64,000 bases of DNA from NCBI GenBank assembly GCA_963846495.1, contig CAWJWP010000033.1, positions 248,001 to 312,000 on the forward strand, in the 5' to 3' direction. This DNA comes from DASYQD01 sp963846495 (GTDB lineage: Bacteria > Acidobacteriota > Thermoanaerobaculia > Multivoradales > JAIOJS01). The notes below the pieces were generated by a model. That model had not been told where the DNA came from, ran no database searches, and saw only the letters and a list, made by a program, of their open reading frames with translations. This document shows, one piece after another, positions 36,985-44,793 of this stretch (positions are counted from its first letter, which is position 1; each line of letters begins with the position of its first letter). Made by a program: the position numbers and the translations under genes.

Positions 36985-38010
36985 ATGCAGCATATCGTGC
37001 GATTTGTACGCACGATGCGCCTGGACGACGGTCCCGTGATCGAAGGTGACGGTCTCGTTGCGCTCCTCGACGAGCGCTGGGACGAGCTCGTCGACGTGAG
37101 CCCACAGGCCACGGTGTTCCAGACCGCGCCTTGGTTCGCCGGCTGGATCGACACCGTCGCCGAGCGCGAGCAGGCGCACCCGCTCGCACTGGTGCATCGA
37201 GTCGACGGCCGCCTGCGTGGGCTTCTTCCGCTGCAGCTGGTGAGGCGCGACGGGCAGGCGTCGCTGCGCGCGCTCTCGTACCCCTGGGCGGATTACCACG
37301 AAGCTCTCGGCGATCCAGGCGATGCCGCTCTGGTGACGTCGCTGGCCGCTGCGCTGCGGGCCCGGGTGACCGCCCAGCAGGTCCCGCTCGTCCTTCGCGA
37401 CGTCGTCGCCGGCGGTCTGTGGGAGCGCATCGCGAGAGGGGCGGGCGCCACCTGCCGTGCGGGCAGTGAGACCGCGGGCATCGACCTCGATGACGAATCG
37501 ACGGTGCGGCGCATCCTCGAGGGCCGCGAGCACCGGACCAAGCGCCGGCGGCTCGCTCGCCTCGGCGCGATCGAGTGCCGGCACTTCGATCACTCGGACG
37601 ACATCCGGGCGCGGTTCAACTCGTTCGTGGCGATGCACCGCGCACAGTGGCGGGACCGGCCCGACGCCATCGCGCCCTTCACCGAGGCGGCCGTCGAGCA
37701 CGCCTACGCGGCCATGGTCGCGCACATGGCGCCCGCGGGGACGCTCCTCCTGAGCGAGCTCTCCGCCGGTTCCCGATTGGTCGCCGTCTATTTCGGCTTC
37801 CGCTTCAGGAAGACCTACTACGGGTACCGCACCGCCTACGACGGCGACCTCTACCGGTTGTCACCCGGTCATCTCCTGCTCCACCACATGATCGAGGACT
37901 TCCGCGCCGCGGGGCTGCGCAAGCTCGATCTCACCAGAGGCGGACATCCCTACAAGGCCGAGTACTCGGGCGGCTTCGATCACAACCTGTCGATCGAGCT
38001 GCGGCCCTGA
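36985..38010 (+). CDS. GNAT-fold acyltransferase, CelD/BioF2-like
   Basis: 341 aa from ATG 36985, but ATG 37015 would leave room for a promoter because the divergent PP-loop gene starts only 15 bp away. FQTAPWFAGWIDTVAEREQA, LPLQLVRR and LRALSYPWADYHEALGDPGD are the N-terminal half. The C-terminal half is the PF13480 domain: ILEGREHRTKRRRLARLG, FVAMHRAQWRDRPDAIAP, LLLSELSAGSRLVAVYFGFR, YYGYRTAYDGDLYRLSPGHL, LRKLDLTRGGHPYKAEYSGG. Such enzymes transfer acyl or aminoacyl groups in exopolysaccharide and natural-product pathways. Convergent with the LOG-like gene. Confidence 0.75.
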   Translation: MQHIVRFVRTMRLDDGPVIEGDGLVALLDERWDELVDVSPQATVFQTAPWFAGWIDTVAEREQAHPLALVHRVDGRLRGLLPLQLVRRDGQASLRALSYPWADYHEALGDPGDAALVTSLAAALRARVTAQQVPLVLRDVVAGGLWERIARGAGATCRAGSETAGIDLDDESTVRRILEGREHRTKRRRLARLGAIECRHFDHSDDIRARFNSFVAMHRAQWRDRPDAIAPFTEAAVEHAYAAMVAHMAPAGTLLLSELSAGSRLVAVYFGFRFRKTYYGYRTAYDGDLYRLSPGHLLLHHMIEDFRAAGLRKLDLTRGGHPYKAEYSGGFDHNLSIELRP

Positions 38011-38019
38011 TCCGGCCGC

Positions 38020-38559
38020 TCAGCCCTCGATGAGCGCCCGCAGGCCGCGGGACGATTCGAAGGGCCGGATCGCTCGCTCGAGCTCGGCCGCGGCTGCTCC
38101 GGTCTCGACCATCAGCTGCACTTGCAGGCGCCAGGGGGCGAAGTACTTGTCGCGATCGTAGAGATAGACGAGCACGCGATCGAGCGCCTCGGCTCGCCGT
38201 CCGGCGGCGGCGAGGAAATGGTGCAGCTCGTGGAGGGTGGCGAGCCCGCCCGGGCAGCACAGCAGAGCGCCGAGATCGCCGAGGAGCGCCTCCAGGTAGT
38301 CCCCTGGCGTGCGCGCCTGGTGCACCTCGGCGGCCTGCAGGGTGTCGACCTCCGGCGTCGCCAGCGTGGGCGGCACGACGACGACGACACGGCCGCCGGC
38401 GGCGCGGAACTCGCCCAGGAGCCCGGCGAAGGCCGGCGCGGCGGCGGCGCTCGCCACCAGCGTCTCGTAGCGCCGCGCCAGAGGCGCGCCGAGGCCGTCG
38501 AGCAGGTCCGGAACGGACGACGCCTCTGCCACCCGCTCGCCAATGAGGCCGATCTTCAC
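38020..38559 (-). CDS. divergent LOG/SLOG-family protein
   Basis: 179 aa from GTG 38559, whose GTGA overlaps the aminotransferase stop. The nucleotide-binding motif reads CCPGGLATLHELHHFLA, a variant of the LOG motif PGGxGTxxE with Ala for the second Gly and a retained Glu. The N-terminal half (MKIGLIGERVAEASSVPDLL, AAGGRVVVVVPPTLATPEVD) also fits the Rossmann-like SLOG fold but is shorter than usual. LOG enzymes split nucleotide monophosphates into base and ribose phosphate. This copy may be catalytic on an unusual nucleotide, or a sensor. Confidence 0.6.
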   Translation of the reverse strand: MKIGLIGERVAEASSVPDLLDGLGAPLARRYETLVASAAAAPAFAGLLGEFRAAGGRVVVVVPPTLATPEVDTLQAAEVHQARTPGDYLEALLGDLGALLCCPGGLATLHELHHFLAAAGRRAEALDRVLVYLYDRDKYFAPWRLQVQLMVETGAAAAELERAIRPFESSRGLRALIEG

Positions 38560-39704
38560 AGCAGCTCCAGGAGCATCGCCCGCACCCGGTCACGCGCGGC
38601 CTCGTCAGCCTCGATCGGCAGGCCGCAGGGCGTCGCGAAGTACTTGTCGACGAAGCCGCAGCCGACGCTGTAGGTGGCGGCGATCCGGGACTCGACCTCG
38701 GCGAGCCGGGGATCGCCGGCGCACTGCGCGTCGACGCGGCTGCGCAGGTACGGGATGTTCCACGCCGTGTGCCATCCCGATTGCGACAGGTCGGGGTAAT
38801 CGAGGCGCCGGCCGTCGGTCGCCCGCAAGAGCAGCGTGAACGGGACGTCGCCGGCGCCCGGCCGGATCAGCTCGATCCGCTCACCGCCGGCGATCATCGC
38901 TTCGACCTCGCGATAGCGGGCGCGCACGCGCGAACGAATCAGGTGGAAGCGGGCGATCTGAGCCAGCGCCACCGCCGCGGTCAGCTCGTTCACGCGCAGG
39001 GACAGCCCCGGCCGCGGGTCCGCAGGCGGCCGCCGCTTGCCCTCCTCCATGCCGCAACCCTGGTCGTGCAGCGCGCGCACGCGCGCGAGCATCTCCGGAT
39101 CGCGCACGGCCACGAAACCGCCGTCGCCGGTGGAGAGGATCTTGTGGTGGTTGAACGAGCCGTACGCGGCACAGCCGCTGCTGCCGGCAAGCCGTCCGTC
39201 CGGCGCGTCGTGGCGCACGCCGTAGCTCTGCGCGACGTCCTCGACCAGCGGCACGCCCCGCTCGCCGCACACCGCCGCGATCTGGGCCGTCGCGCGCTGC
39301 GCCCGCCCCATCAGGTGGACGAGCAGAACGGCCTCCACCCCGGCATCGATCGCCGCGGAGACCGACTCGACTTCGACGTGCAGGTCCGCGTCCAGCCGCA
39401 GGAAGTACGGAGAGAGGCCGAGCCACTCGAGCACCGAGAAGTTGGCGATCCAGCCGAGCGGAGCGACGGCGACGCGGCTTCCCGGAGGGAGGTCCAGCGC
39501 CTTCAGGATGACCAGCAGGCCGAGGCTCGCCGACGGCAGGAGCAGCGCGCCGGCCGCGTCGTAGCTGCGCGCCAGCTCCGCTTCGCACCGCGCGGCGCAA
39601 CTCTCCGCGCCGCGATCGAAGCGGAAGAGCGCGCGCGACCGGACCACCCGGCGCACCAGCAGCTCCTCGACGTCGCCGATGAGGTCGTTGCCGATGCCGC
39701 TCAC
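38556..39704 (-). CDS. DegT/DnrJ/EryC1-family PLP aminotransferase
   Basis: 382 aa from GTG 39704, 10 bp after the glycosyltransferase stop. DegT-type blocks: GALLLPSASLGLLVILKALD, VAVAPLGWIANFSVLEWLGL, VPLVEDVAQSYGV, GSFNHHKILSTGDGGFVAVR where the Lys of HHK is the probable PLP-binding residue, and GLSLRVNELTAAVALAQI. These enzymes aminate ketosugars or cyclitols. The SFNHHK context is unusual compared with the common SF.. xxKxx(T/S)xGEGG, but the spacing fits. In operon with the glycosyltransferase fusion and the LOG-like gene. Confidence 0.8.
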   Translation of the reverse strand: MSGIGNDLIGDVEELLVRRVVRSRALFRFDRGAESCAARCEAELARSYDAAGALLLPSASLGLLVILKALDLPPGSRVAVAPLGWIANFSVLEWLGLSPYFLRLDADLHVEVESVSAAIDAGVEAVLLVHLMGRAQRATAQIAAVCGERGVPLVEDVAQSYGVRHDAPDGRLAGSSGCAAYGSFNHHKILSTGDGGFVAVRDPEMLARVRALHDQGCGMEEGKRRPPADPRPGLSLRVNELTAAVALAQIARFHLIRSRVRARYREVEAMIAGGERIELIRPGAGDVPFTLLLRATDGRRLDYPDLSQSGWHTAWNIPYLRSRVDAQCAGDPRLAEVESRIAATYSVGCGFVDKYFATPCGLPIEADEAARDRVRAMLLELL

Positions 39705-39714
39705 GAACCGATCT

Positions 39715-41232
39715 CTAGCTCCACGCCTCGTCGAGGTACAGCTCGGAATAGTCGCGGCCCCGGGCCTCGTAGACGAAGGGAGCACGCAGGCGATGGCACT
39801 GCTCGACGGCGCGCGCCAGGTCGCCCGGACGCAGCGGGTCGAAGAGATAGTCCTCGGTGAGGATGTTGCGCGACACGCCGGCGTTGCGGGAGACGAACGA
39901 AACGATGCCTTCCTCCAGCGCATAGAGCGGCATCAAACAGAACGAATCGTAGAGCGACGGCACGATGAGGGCGGTGGTGTTGCGCAGGTGCGCCTTGAGC
40001 TTGGCGATCGGCATCCGCGTCTCGATCCGCACCCGGCCGCGCAGCTCCGGCACGCTCGCGATCGCGTCCTCGAGACGCCCGACGTACCTGGCGCCCTTCT
40101 CGGACCCCGCCTCGCGGCACAGGATCGACAGCTCGACCTCGATCCCCTGCTCGCGCCCCCACCGCACCAGCGGCACGAATTGGTCGCACAGCTCGATGAA
40201 ACCCTTCTCCGCCACCGGCCGGCCGCCGGCGACGAACGACAGCCGTCCCCGATGGTTGCCGTTGAACGGGATCTCGGTGCGGCGCCGAGGCGTGAAGGTC
40301 ACCAGGTGCAGGCGCTCGGCCGCCGCCCAGGTGGAGTAGAAAGAACGGTCCAAGTCGCTTTCGACGACGACGCGGTCCGCCTGCTCGACCAGCCGTCGCT
40401 CGTAACCGGCCGCGTGCTCGATGAGCTCCTCGCCCAGCGTGGCGTCTTCGCACGGGCGTTCGTTCAGGAAGCGCCGGAGGGGGCCGACCGTCAGGTACGG
40501 CGAGAAGACCCGGCGCCGGCGGCCGACGCGCTCCAGAAACGGTTGCGAACGGACCAGCAACCCCGATTCCCAGCTGTGAAAATGGAGGATCGCGTCATCG
40601 CCCAGCGTCACCTGATCGAGCGCCGCGACGACCTGCAGCGCGAGGTGCTCCTCGAGGGCGGCGTAGGCGAGCTGCCGCCGCGCGTGCTCGTAGAGGAAAT
40701 CCGGGATGCGGCAGATGACGGCCGGCGGCGCGCCCGCGTGCGTCGGCCGCTCGAGGTGCGCGAGCTCGAGGCGGTCGACGTCGTCGAACGTCAGCACCAG
40801 ATGGGGGGCGAAGTGGCCCGGCGAGCGGAACGGGTTGTCGAGGAGGCGGACGAGCTCCGCGGTCGTCCCGTTCTTCAGCGGCTTGCCGTTCCCGGTGTGC
40901 TTCCGCTTGAGCTGTCCGAAGGCGAAGTGGACGACGCCGAACTCGAGCGCGGCGATGGCCGGTTCCTCGAGCCATGGCTCGTGCCTGGAGATCGTCGCGT
41001 AGCGCGCGAGGCGGGCCTGGATCTTGGCGACGAAGCCGTCGTGGTCCAGCGGCAGGTGGCGGCCGGTATGGGCGAAGCACAGCGCCTTCAAGGCGAACAG
41101 CACATCGCCCCACTCGCTCTGCTGCGCGGCCGCGGTCTCGGCGGCGAGGAACTCGGTGAGCTCGTCCTCGAGGAACCGTCTCAGCTCGCCCGCCGGCAAG
41201 CCGATGGCCTCGATGACCGGCTCAATCGACAT
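39715..41232 (-). CDS. MazG-like domain fused to a GT4-type glycosyltransferase
   Basis: 505 aa from ATG 41232, overlapping the upstream gene by 11 bp. Residues about 12-75 look like a MazG nucleotide pyrophosphohydrolase helix bundle, with ExxE in FLEDELTEFLAAE and ExxD in SEWGDVLFALK. The remainder is a GT-B glycosyltransferase: ILHFHSWESGLLVRSQPF, LVEQADRVVVESDLDRSFYS, LSFVAGGRPVAEKGFIELCD, and the nucleotide-sugar site ALIVPSLYDSFCLMPLYALE followed by E. A hydrolase domain for nucleotides joined to a glycosyltransferase is unusual. It could recycle the nucleotide leaving group, or simply be a fold relic. Confidence 0.72.
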   Translation of the reverse strand: MSIEPVIEAIGLPAGELRRFLEDELTEFLAAETAAAQQSEWGDVLFALKALCFAHTGRHLPLDHDGFVAKIQARLARYATISRHEPWLEEPAIAALEFGVVHFAFGQLKRKHTGNGKPLKNGTTAELVRLLDNPFRSPGHFAPHLVLTFDDVDRLELAHLERPTHAGAPPAVICRIPDFLYEHARRQLAYAALEEHLALQVVAALDQVTLGDDAILHFHSWESGLLVRSQPFLERVGRRRRVFSPYLTVGPLRRFLNERPCEDATLGEELIEHAAGYERRLVEQADRVVVESDLDRSFYSTWAAAERLHLVTFTPRRRTEIPFNGNHRGRLSFVAGGRPVAEKGFIELCDQFVPLVRWGREQGIEVELSILCREAGSEKGARYVGRLEDAIASVPELRGRVRIETRMPIAKLKAHLRNTTALIVPSLYDSFCLMPLYALEEGIVSFVSRNAGVSRNILTEDYLFDPLRPGDLARAVEQCHRLRAPFVYEARGRDYSELYLDEAWS

Positions 41233-41944
41233 CGATGAGCTCGAGGGCCTGGGCGCAAGACAGGCGCTTGGGCTCCCACAGCACCGGCATCGCGGGCTGT
41301 GCGGCGCGCCATTCCGCCTCGAGGTCCAGTGACGACGGATGCTCGACGTGACCCGGCCGGAGGTTGCGGGCATGCGCGTACGCCACCCGCGACGCCGGGA
41401 GGCGTTCGAGCAGCGCGGCCGCGCCGAGGCCGCTGGTGACGAAGTTCTCGAAGTCGACGACGAACCCGCACGTCGTTCGTTCGAGCAGGAGCTCCAGACG
41501 TTCCCACGACGACTCCCACCCCATGTGCAGCTCGACGAGCGGGACGATCGGAGCGAGGAGCGCGCCGAAGCGGTCGAGCCGTTCGAGCACGCGCTCGGCG
41601 GCAACGTCGGTGTCCTGGCCGACGAAGAAACGGAAGGACGTCGCTCCCAGGAACCGCGCCTGCGCCACCTGGATCGCCACGTACGAGAGGTACACGTCGA
41701 ACGGAAACCCCGCGCAGCCCGTGAAGTCGGTGGTGCCGGCGAACGAGACCCGGGCGTCGGGGTTCACGCCGCGATAGCGGTCGAGGCACTGCCGCAGCCC
41801 CTTGATCGAGACCTCGCCGTCCACCATGTCCTTGCTGACTTCGACGACGAGCGGGCGGTGCCTGTGGAGATAGCGCTCGAACTTGTCGAGGGAGACGAGG
41901 CGTAAGGGCCATCCCGCAACTTGGAGTGGTCGTGCGCCGTTCAA
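41222..41944 (-). CDS. xylose-isomerase-like TIM-barrel protein
   Basis: 240 aa. Beta-strand and metal-site patterns of the AP-endonuclease-2/xylose-isomerase barrel are visible: RPLVVEVSKDMVDGEVSIKG, VSFAGTTDFTGCAGFPFDVY, LAPIVPLVELHMGWESSWER, CGFVVDFENFVTSG, RVAYAHARNLRPGHVEHP. It probably isomerises or epimerises a sugar or cyclitol. It is the first gene of a four-gene leftward operon and divergent from the carbamoyltransferase gene across 243 bp. Confidence 0.6.
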   Translation of the reverse strand: MNGARPLQVAGWPLRLVSLDKFERYLHRHRPLVVEVSKDMVDGEVSIKGLRQCLDRYRGVNPDARVSFAGTTDFTGCAGFPFDVYLSYVAIQVAQARFLGATSFRFFVGQDTDVAAERVLERLDRFGALLAPIVPLVELHMGWESSWERLELLLERTTCGFVVDFENFVTSGLGAAALLERLPASRVAYAHARNLRPGHVEHPSSLDLEAEWRAAQPAMPVLWEPKRLSCAQALELIDVD

Positions 41945-42076
41945 CGCTTCTCTCCGGGATGAGACAAGCCGCTGGGGGCGGCCAGACGATTCGCAACTCG
42001 CGCGCCAACCTCGCTCGACTCAGTCGAGCGGCGAGTATAGCCTGCAAGCCTCCGCCGCCTCGATAGCCCCCACTGC

Positions 42077-42187
42077 ATGGAACTGAATTGCGTTGCTAGG
42101 CGCGGCTGGCGGCCAAGGTCCGCAAGCAGAGAAAATCCGCACCTGAAAGAGGCCGACATGAGCTGCTCGGGAGCACCGCGGGGTTAG
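42077..42187 (+). other. possible leader ORF directly before the carbamoyltransferase
   Basis: An open frame from ATG 42077 (36 codons) or ATG 42158 (9 codons, MSCSGAPRG) ends in TAG at 42185-42187, touching the ATG 42188 of the carbamoyltransferase. AAAGAGG at 42146-42152 precedes the shorter version, while ATG 42188 itself has a weak ribosome site. It may couple translation, or be chance. Confidence 0.25.
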
Positions 42188-44131
42188 ATGCTGTTCCTGG
42201 GGGTGCACAGCGGCCTGCACGTGCTGGGACGGCCCGGGTATCGCATCAGCCGCTCTCAACAGCACGACGCCGCCGCGGTGCTGCTCCGCGACGACCGCAT
42301 CGTCGCCGCCGTCGAGGAAGAGCGGCTCAACCGGATCAAGCATTCCAATCACGCCCCGCTGCGCGCGATCGCGGCCTGCCTCGAGCTGGCGGAGGTCGGG
42401 CTCGACAGCGTCGACGTCATCGCGCACTCGAGCACGCGCGAGCTGCGCGACGCGATGACGCTCGAGCTCGTCCTGCGTCATCCCCACGTGCCGGACTACG
42501 CGAGCTTCGCCGACTTCTTCGTCAAGGCCCTCGAAGAGCATTTCGGCTGCGCGGTCCGCTCGCGCACCGAGCACTGCGACCATCACGTCGCGCACGCGGT
42601 GAGCGCGTTCAGCGGCTCCGGCTTCGACGAGAGCCTGGTGGTCACCCTGGACGCGGCGGGCGACTACAAGTCGGGCACCGTCGCGGCCGCAGCGGCCGGC
42701 AAGTGGGAGCCCATCACCGACTTCAGCGACGAGCAGTCGCTCGGCCTCTTCTATCTCGAGGCGATCGGCTACCTCGGCTACGGCCAGTTCGACGAGTACA
42801 AGGTGATGGGGCTCGCCCCCTACGGCGATGCGCAGCGCCTGCGCGGCGTGTTCCGCGACTGTTACGAGCTCACCGCGGAAGGCGGGTACCGGCTGCACCG
42901 CGGCGGGCTACGCGCGTTGACCGATCACTTGCGTCCGCGGCGGCGAAGCCAGCCGTTCTCGCAGGTCTACCGCGACGCCGCCGCCGCGTTGCAGGAGACG
43001 CTGGAGACGATCGTGCTGCACGTCCTGGCACACCATCGCGCCGCGACCGGCCTGCGCCACCTCTGCCTCGCCGGCGGCGTCGCCCACAACTGCTCGATGA
43101 ACGGCCGCATCCTGCGTTCCGGCCTCTTCGAGCGCGTCTTCGTCCAACCCGCCGCCCACGACGCGGGGGCCGCGTTGGGCGCCGCCCAGCACGCGGCCCT
43201 CCGTCACGGCAAGGCGGGCCGGCGCGGGCCGATGACGCACGTCTATCTCGGTCCCGACCTGCCGCCGCCCGCCGGCATCGAGGCGACGCTGCACCGCTGG
43301 CGGCACTTCGTGGACTTCACCCGTGTGGACGACGTCTGCCGGCGCGCCGCCGCGCTGATGGCGGAGGATCGGGTGATCGGCTGGGTGCAGGGACGCTCGG
43401 AGTTCGGCCCGCGCGCCCTCGGCAACCGCAGCATCCTCGCCGACCCGCGGCCGGCCCGGAACAAGGACCGCATCAACGCGATGGTCAAGAAGCGCGAGGG
43501 CTACCGCCCCTTCGCACCCTCGGTGCTGCGCGAGGATGCCCACCGCTACTTCGAGGTCGGCGAGGACGAGGAGTTCCCGTTCATGGTCTTCGTGGTCGGC
43601 GTCCGGCCGGAAGCGCGGCACCTTCTCGGCGCCGTCACGCACGTGGATGGCACGGCGCGCATCCACACCGTGACGCGCCGCACCAACGAGCGCTACTGGC
43701 GATTGATCGACGCGTTCCGCGAGCTCACCGGCGTCCCGATCCTGCTCAACACCTCGTTCAACAACCACGCGGAGCCCATCGTCGACTCCGCGACCGACGC
43801 CATCGTGACGTACTTGACGACCGACCTCGACGAGCTGGTCATCGGCGACTACCTCGTCAGCAAGAAGCCGGTGCCGCTGCCGCAGCTGCTCGCCGGGGCG
43901 CACGCGGCCTTGGCCGAGGACGTCGTGCTGACCGTCCGCCACGACGCCAGCGGCAGCCGTCACGCCTTGCAGGACCTGTCCAACGAGCGCGAGCAACCGG
44001 TGACGGGCGACCTCGCTCGCCTGCTCGGCGACGGCCGCGTGCCCGACGGTCCGTGCGGCACCATCGACCTGCTCGAAGAGGTCGCGGCGCTCCTATCGGC
44101 GCGGCTGATCAGGATCGCTCCGGGCGAGTGA
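42188..44131 (+). CDS. NodU/CmcH-type O-carbamoyltransferase
   Basis: 647 aa. The N-terminal YrdC-like/ASKHA carbamoyltransferase domain has HDAAAVLLRDDRIVAAVEEE, RLNRIKHSNHAPLRAI, EHCDHHVAHAVSAFSGSGFD, VTLDAAGDYKSGTV and LCLAGGVAHNCSMNGRILRS. The C-terminal catalytic part has GWVQGRSEFGPRALGNRSIL, MVKKREGYRPFAPSVLRED, TNERYWRLIDAFRELTGVPI and LLNTSFNNHAEPIVDSATDA. These enzymes transfer carbamoyl from carbamoyl phosphate, via carbamoyl-AMP, to hydroxyl groups of sugars and antibiotics. Its position between the barrel/aminotransferase operon and a LOG gene points to a tailoring step of the same product. Confidence 0.9.
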   Translation: MLFLGVHSGLHVLGRPGYRISRSQQHDAAAVLLRDDRIVAAVEEERLNRIKHSNHAPLRAIAACLELAEVGLDSVDVIAHSSTRELRDAMTLELVLRHPHVPDYASFADFFVKALEEHFGCAVRSRTEHCDHHVAHAVSAFSGSGFDESLVVTLDAAGDYKSGTVAAAAAGKWEPITDFSDEQSLGLFYLEAIGYLGYGQFDEYKVMGLAPYGDAQRLRGVFRDCYELTAEGGYRLHRGGLRALTDHLRPRRRSQPFSQVYRDAAAALQETLETIVLHVLAHHRAATGLRHLCLAGGVAHNCSMNGRILRSGLFERVFVQPAAHDAGAALGAAQHAALRHGKAGRRGPMTHVYLGPDLPPPAGIEATLHRWRHFVDFTRVDDVCRRAAALMAEDRVIGWVQGRSEFGPRALGNRSILADPRPARNKDRINAMVKKREGYRPFAPSVLREDAHRYFEVGEDEEFPFMVFVVGVRPEARHLLGAVTHVDGTARIHTVTRRTNERYWRLIDAFRELTGVPILLNTSFNNHAEPIVDSATDAIVTYLTTDLDELVIGDYLVSKKPVPLPQLLAGAHAALAEDVVLTVRHDASGSRHALQDLSNEREQPVTGDLARLLGDGRVPDGPCGTIDLLEEVAALLSARLIRIAPGE

Positions 44132-44205
44132 AAAGCGAGAGCTGGGGCGACCGGCGATCGCGGTGTCCGCGGCACGCGACGTTCGGTGACCTATGATCGG
44201 CGCTC

Positions 44206-44778
44206 GTGTCACGCATCTGCGTCTTCGCCGGCTCGAGCCCCGGCGCACTGGACGACTACGGCGCGGCCGCGCGTGCTCTCGCGCGGGCGCTGACAGCGAG
44301 GGGCATGGGCCTCGTCTACGGTGGCGCGAAGATCGGCCTGATGGGAATCCTCGCCGACACCGTCCTCGAGTGCGGCGGTGAGGTCATCGGCGTCATGCCG
44401 GGCCACCTCGTGGACAGGGAAGTGGCCCACACCGGCCTGTCCAAGCTGCACGTGGTCGACTCGATGCACCAGCGGAAGGCGGTCATGGCGGAGCTGTCCG
44501 ACGGCGTCATCGCCTTGCCGGGAGGCCTCGGAACGCTCGACGAGCTGTTCGAGATCCTGACCTGGGCGCAGCTGGGGCTCCACCGGAAACCGTGCGGCCT
44601 CCTGAACGTCGCCGGCTACTTCGATCGGCTGCTCGACTTCCTCGACCATGCGACCGACCAGCGTTTCGTGCCGGCCGGTCACCGGGAGCTGCTGCTGGCC
44701 GACTCGGACGCGACGACGCTGCTCGACCGCTTGACGGGGTCGCCGGCTTCGTCCCTCGCGGCCGCGAGGGGCGCGTAG
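44206..44778 (+). CDS. LOG-family cytokinin-type nucleotide phosphoribohydrolase
   Basis: 190 aa from GTG 44206. Canonical LOG motifs are ICVFAGSSPGALDDYGAAAR, GMGLVYGGAKIGLMGILADT, HQRKAVMAELSDGVIALPGG with the PGGLGTLDELFE catalytic motif, and WAQLGLHRKPCGLLNVAGYF. These enzymes release a base from nucleoside 5'-monophosphates. It follows the carbamoyltransferase in the same direction. A second, divergent LOG-like gene lies at 38020, so the cluster holds two nucleotide-hydrolase-fold genes. Confidence 0.88.
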   Translation: MSRICVFAGSSPGALDDYGAAARALARALTARGMGLVYGGAKIGLMGILADTVLECGGEVIGVMPGHLVDREVAHTGLSKLHVVDSMHQRKAVMAELSDGVIALPGGLGTLDELFEILTWAQLGLHRKPCGLLNVAGYFDRLLDFLDHATDQRFVPAGHRELLLADSDATTLLDRLTGSPASSLAAARGA

Positions 44779-44793
44779 GCCGCTCGCTGCGCT

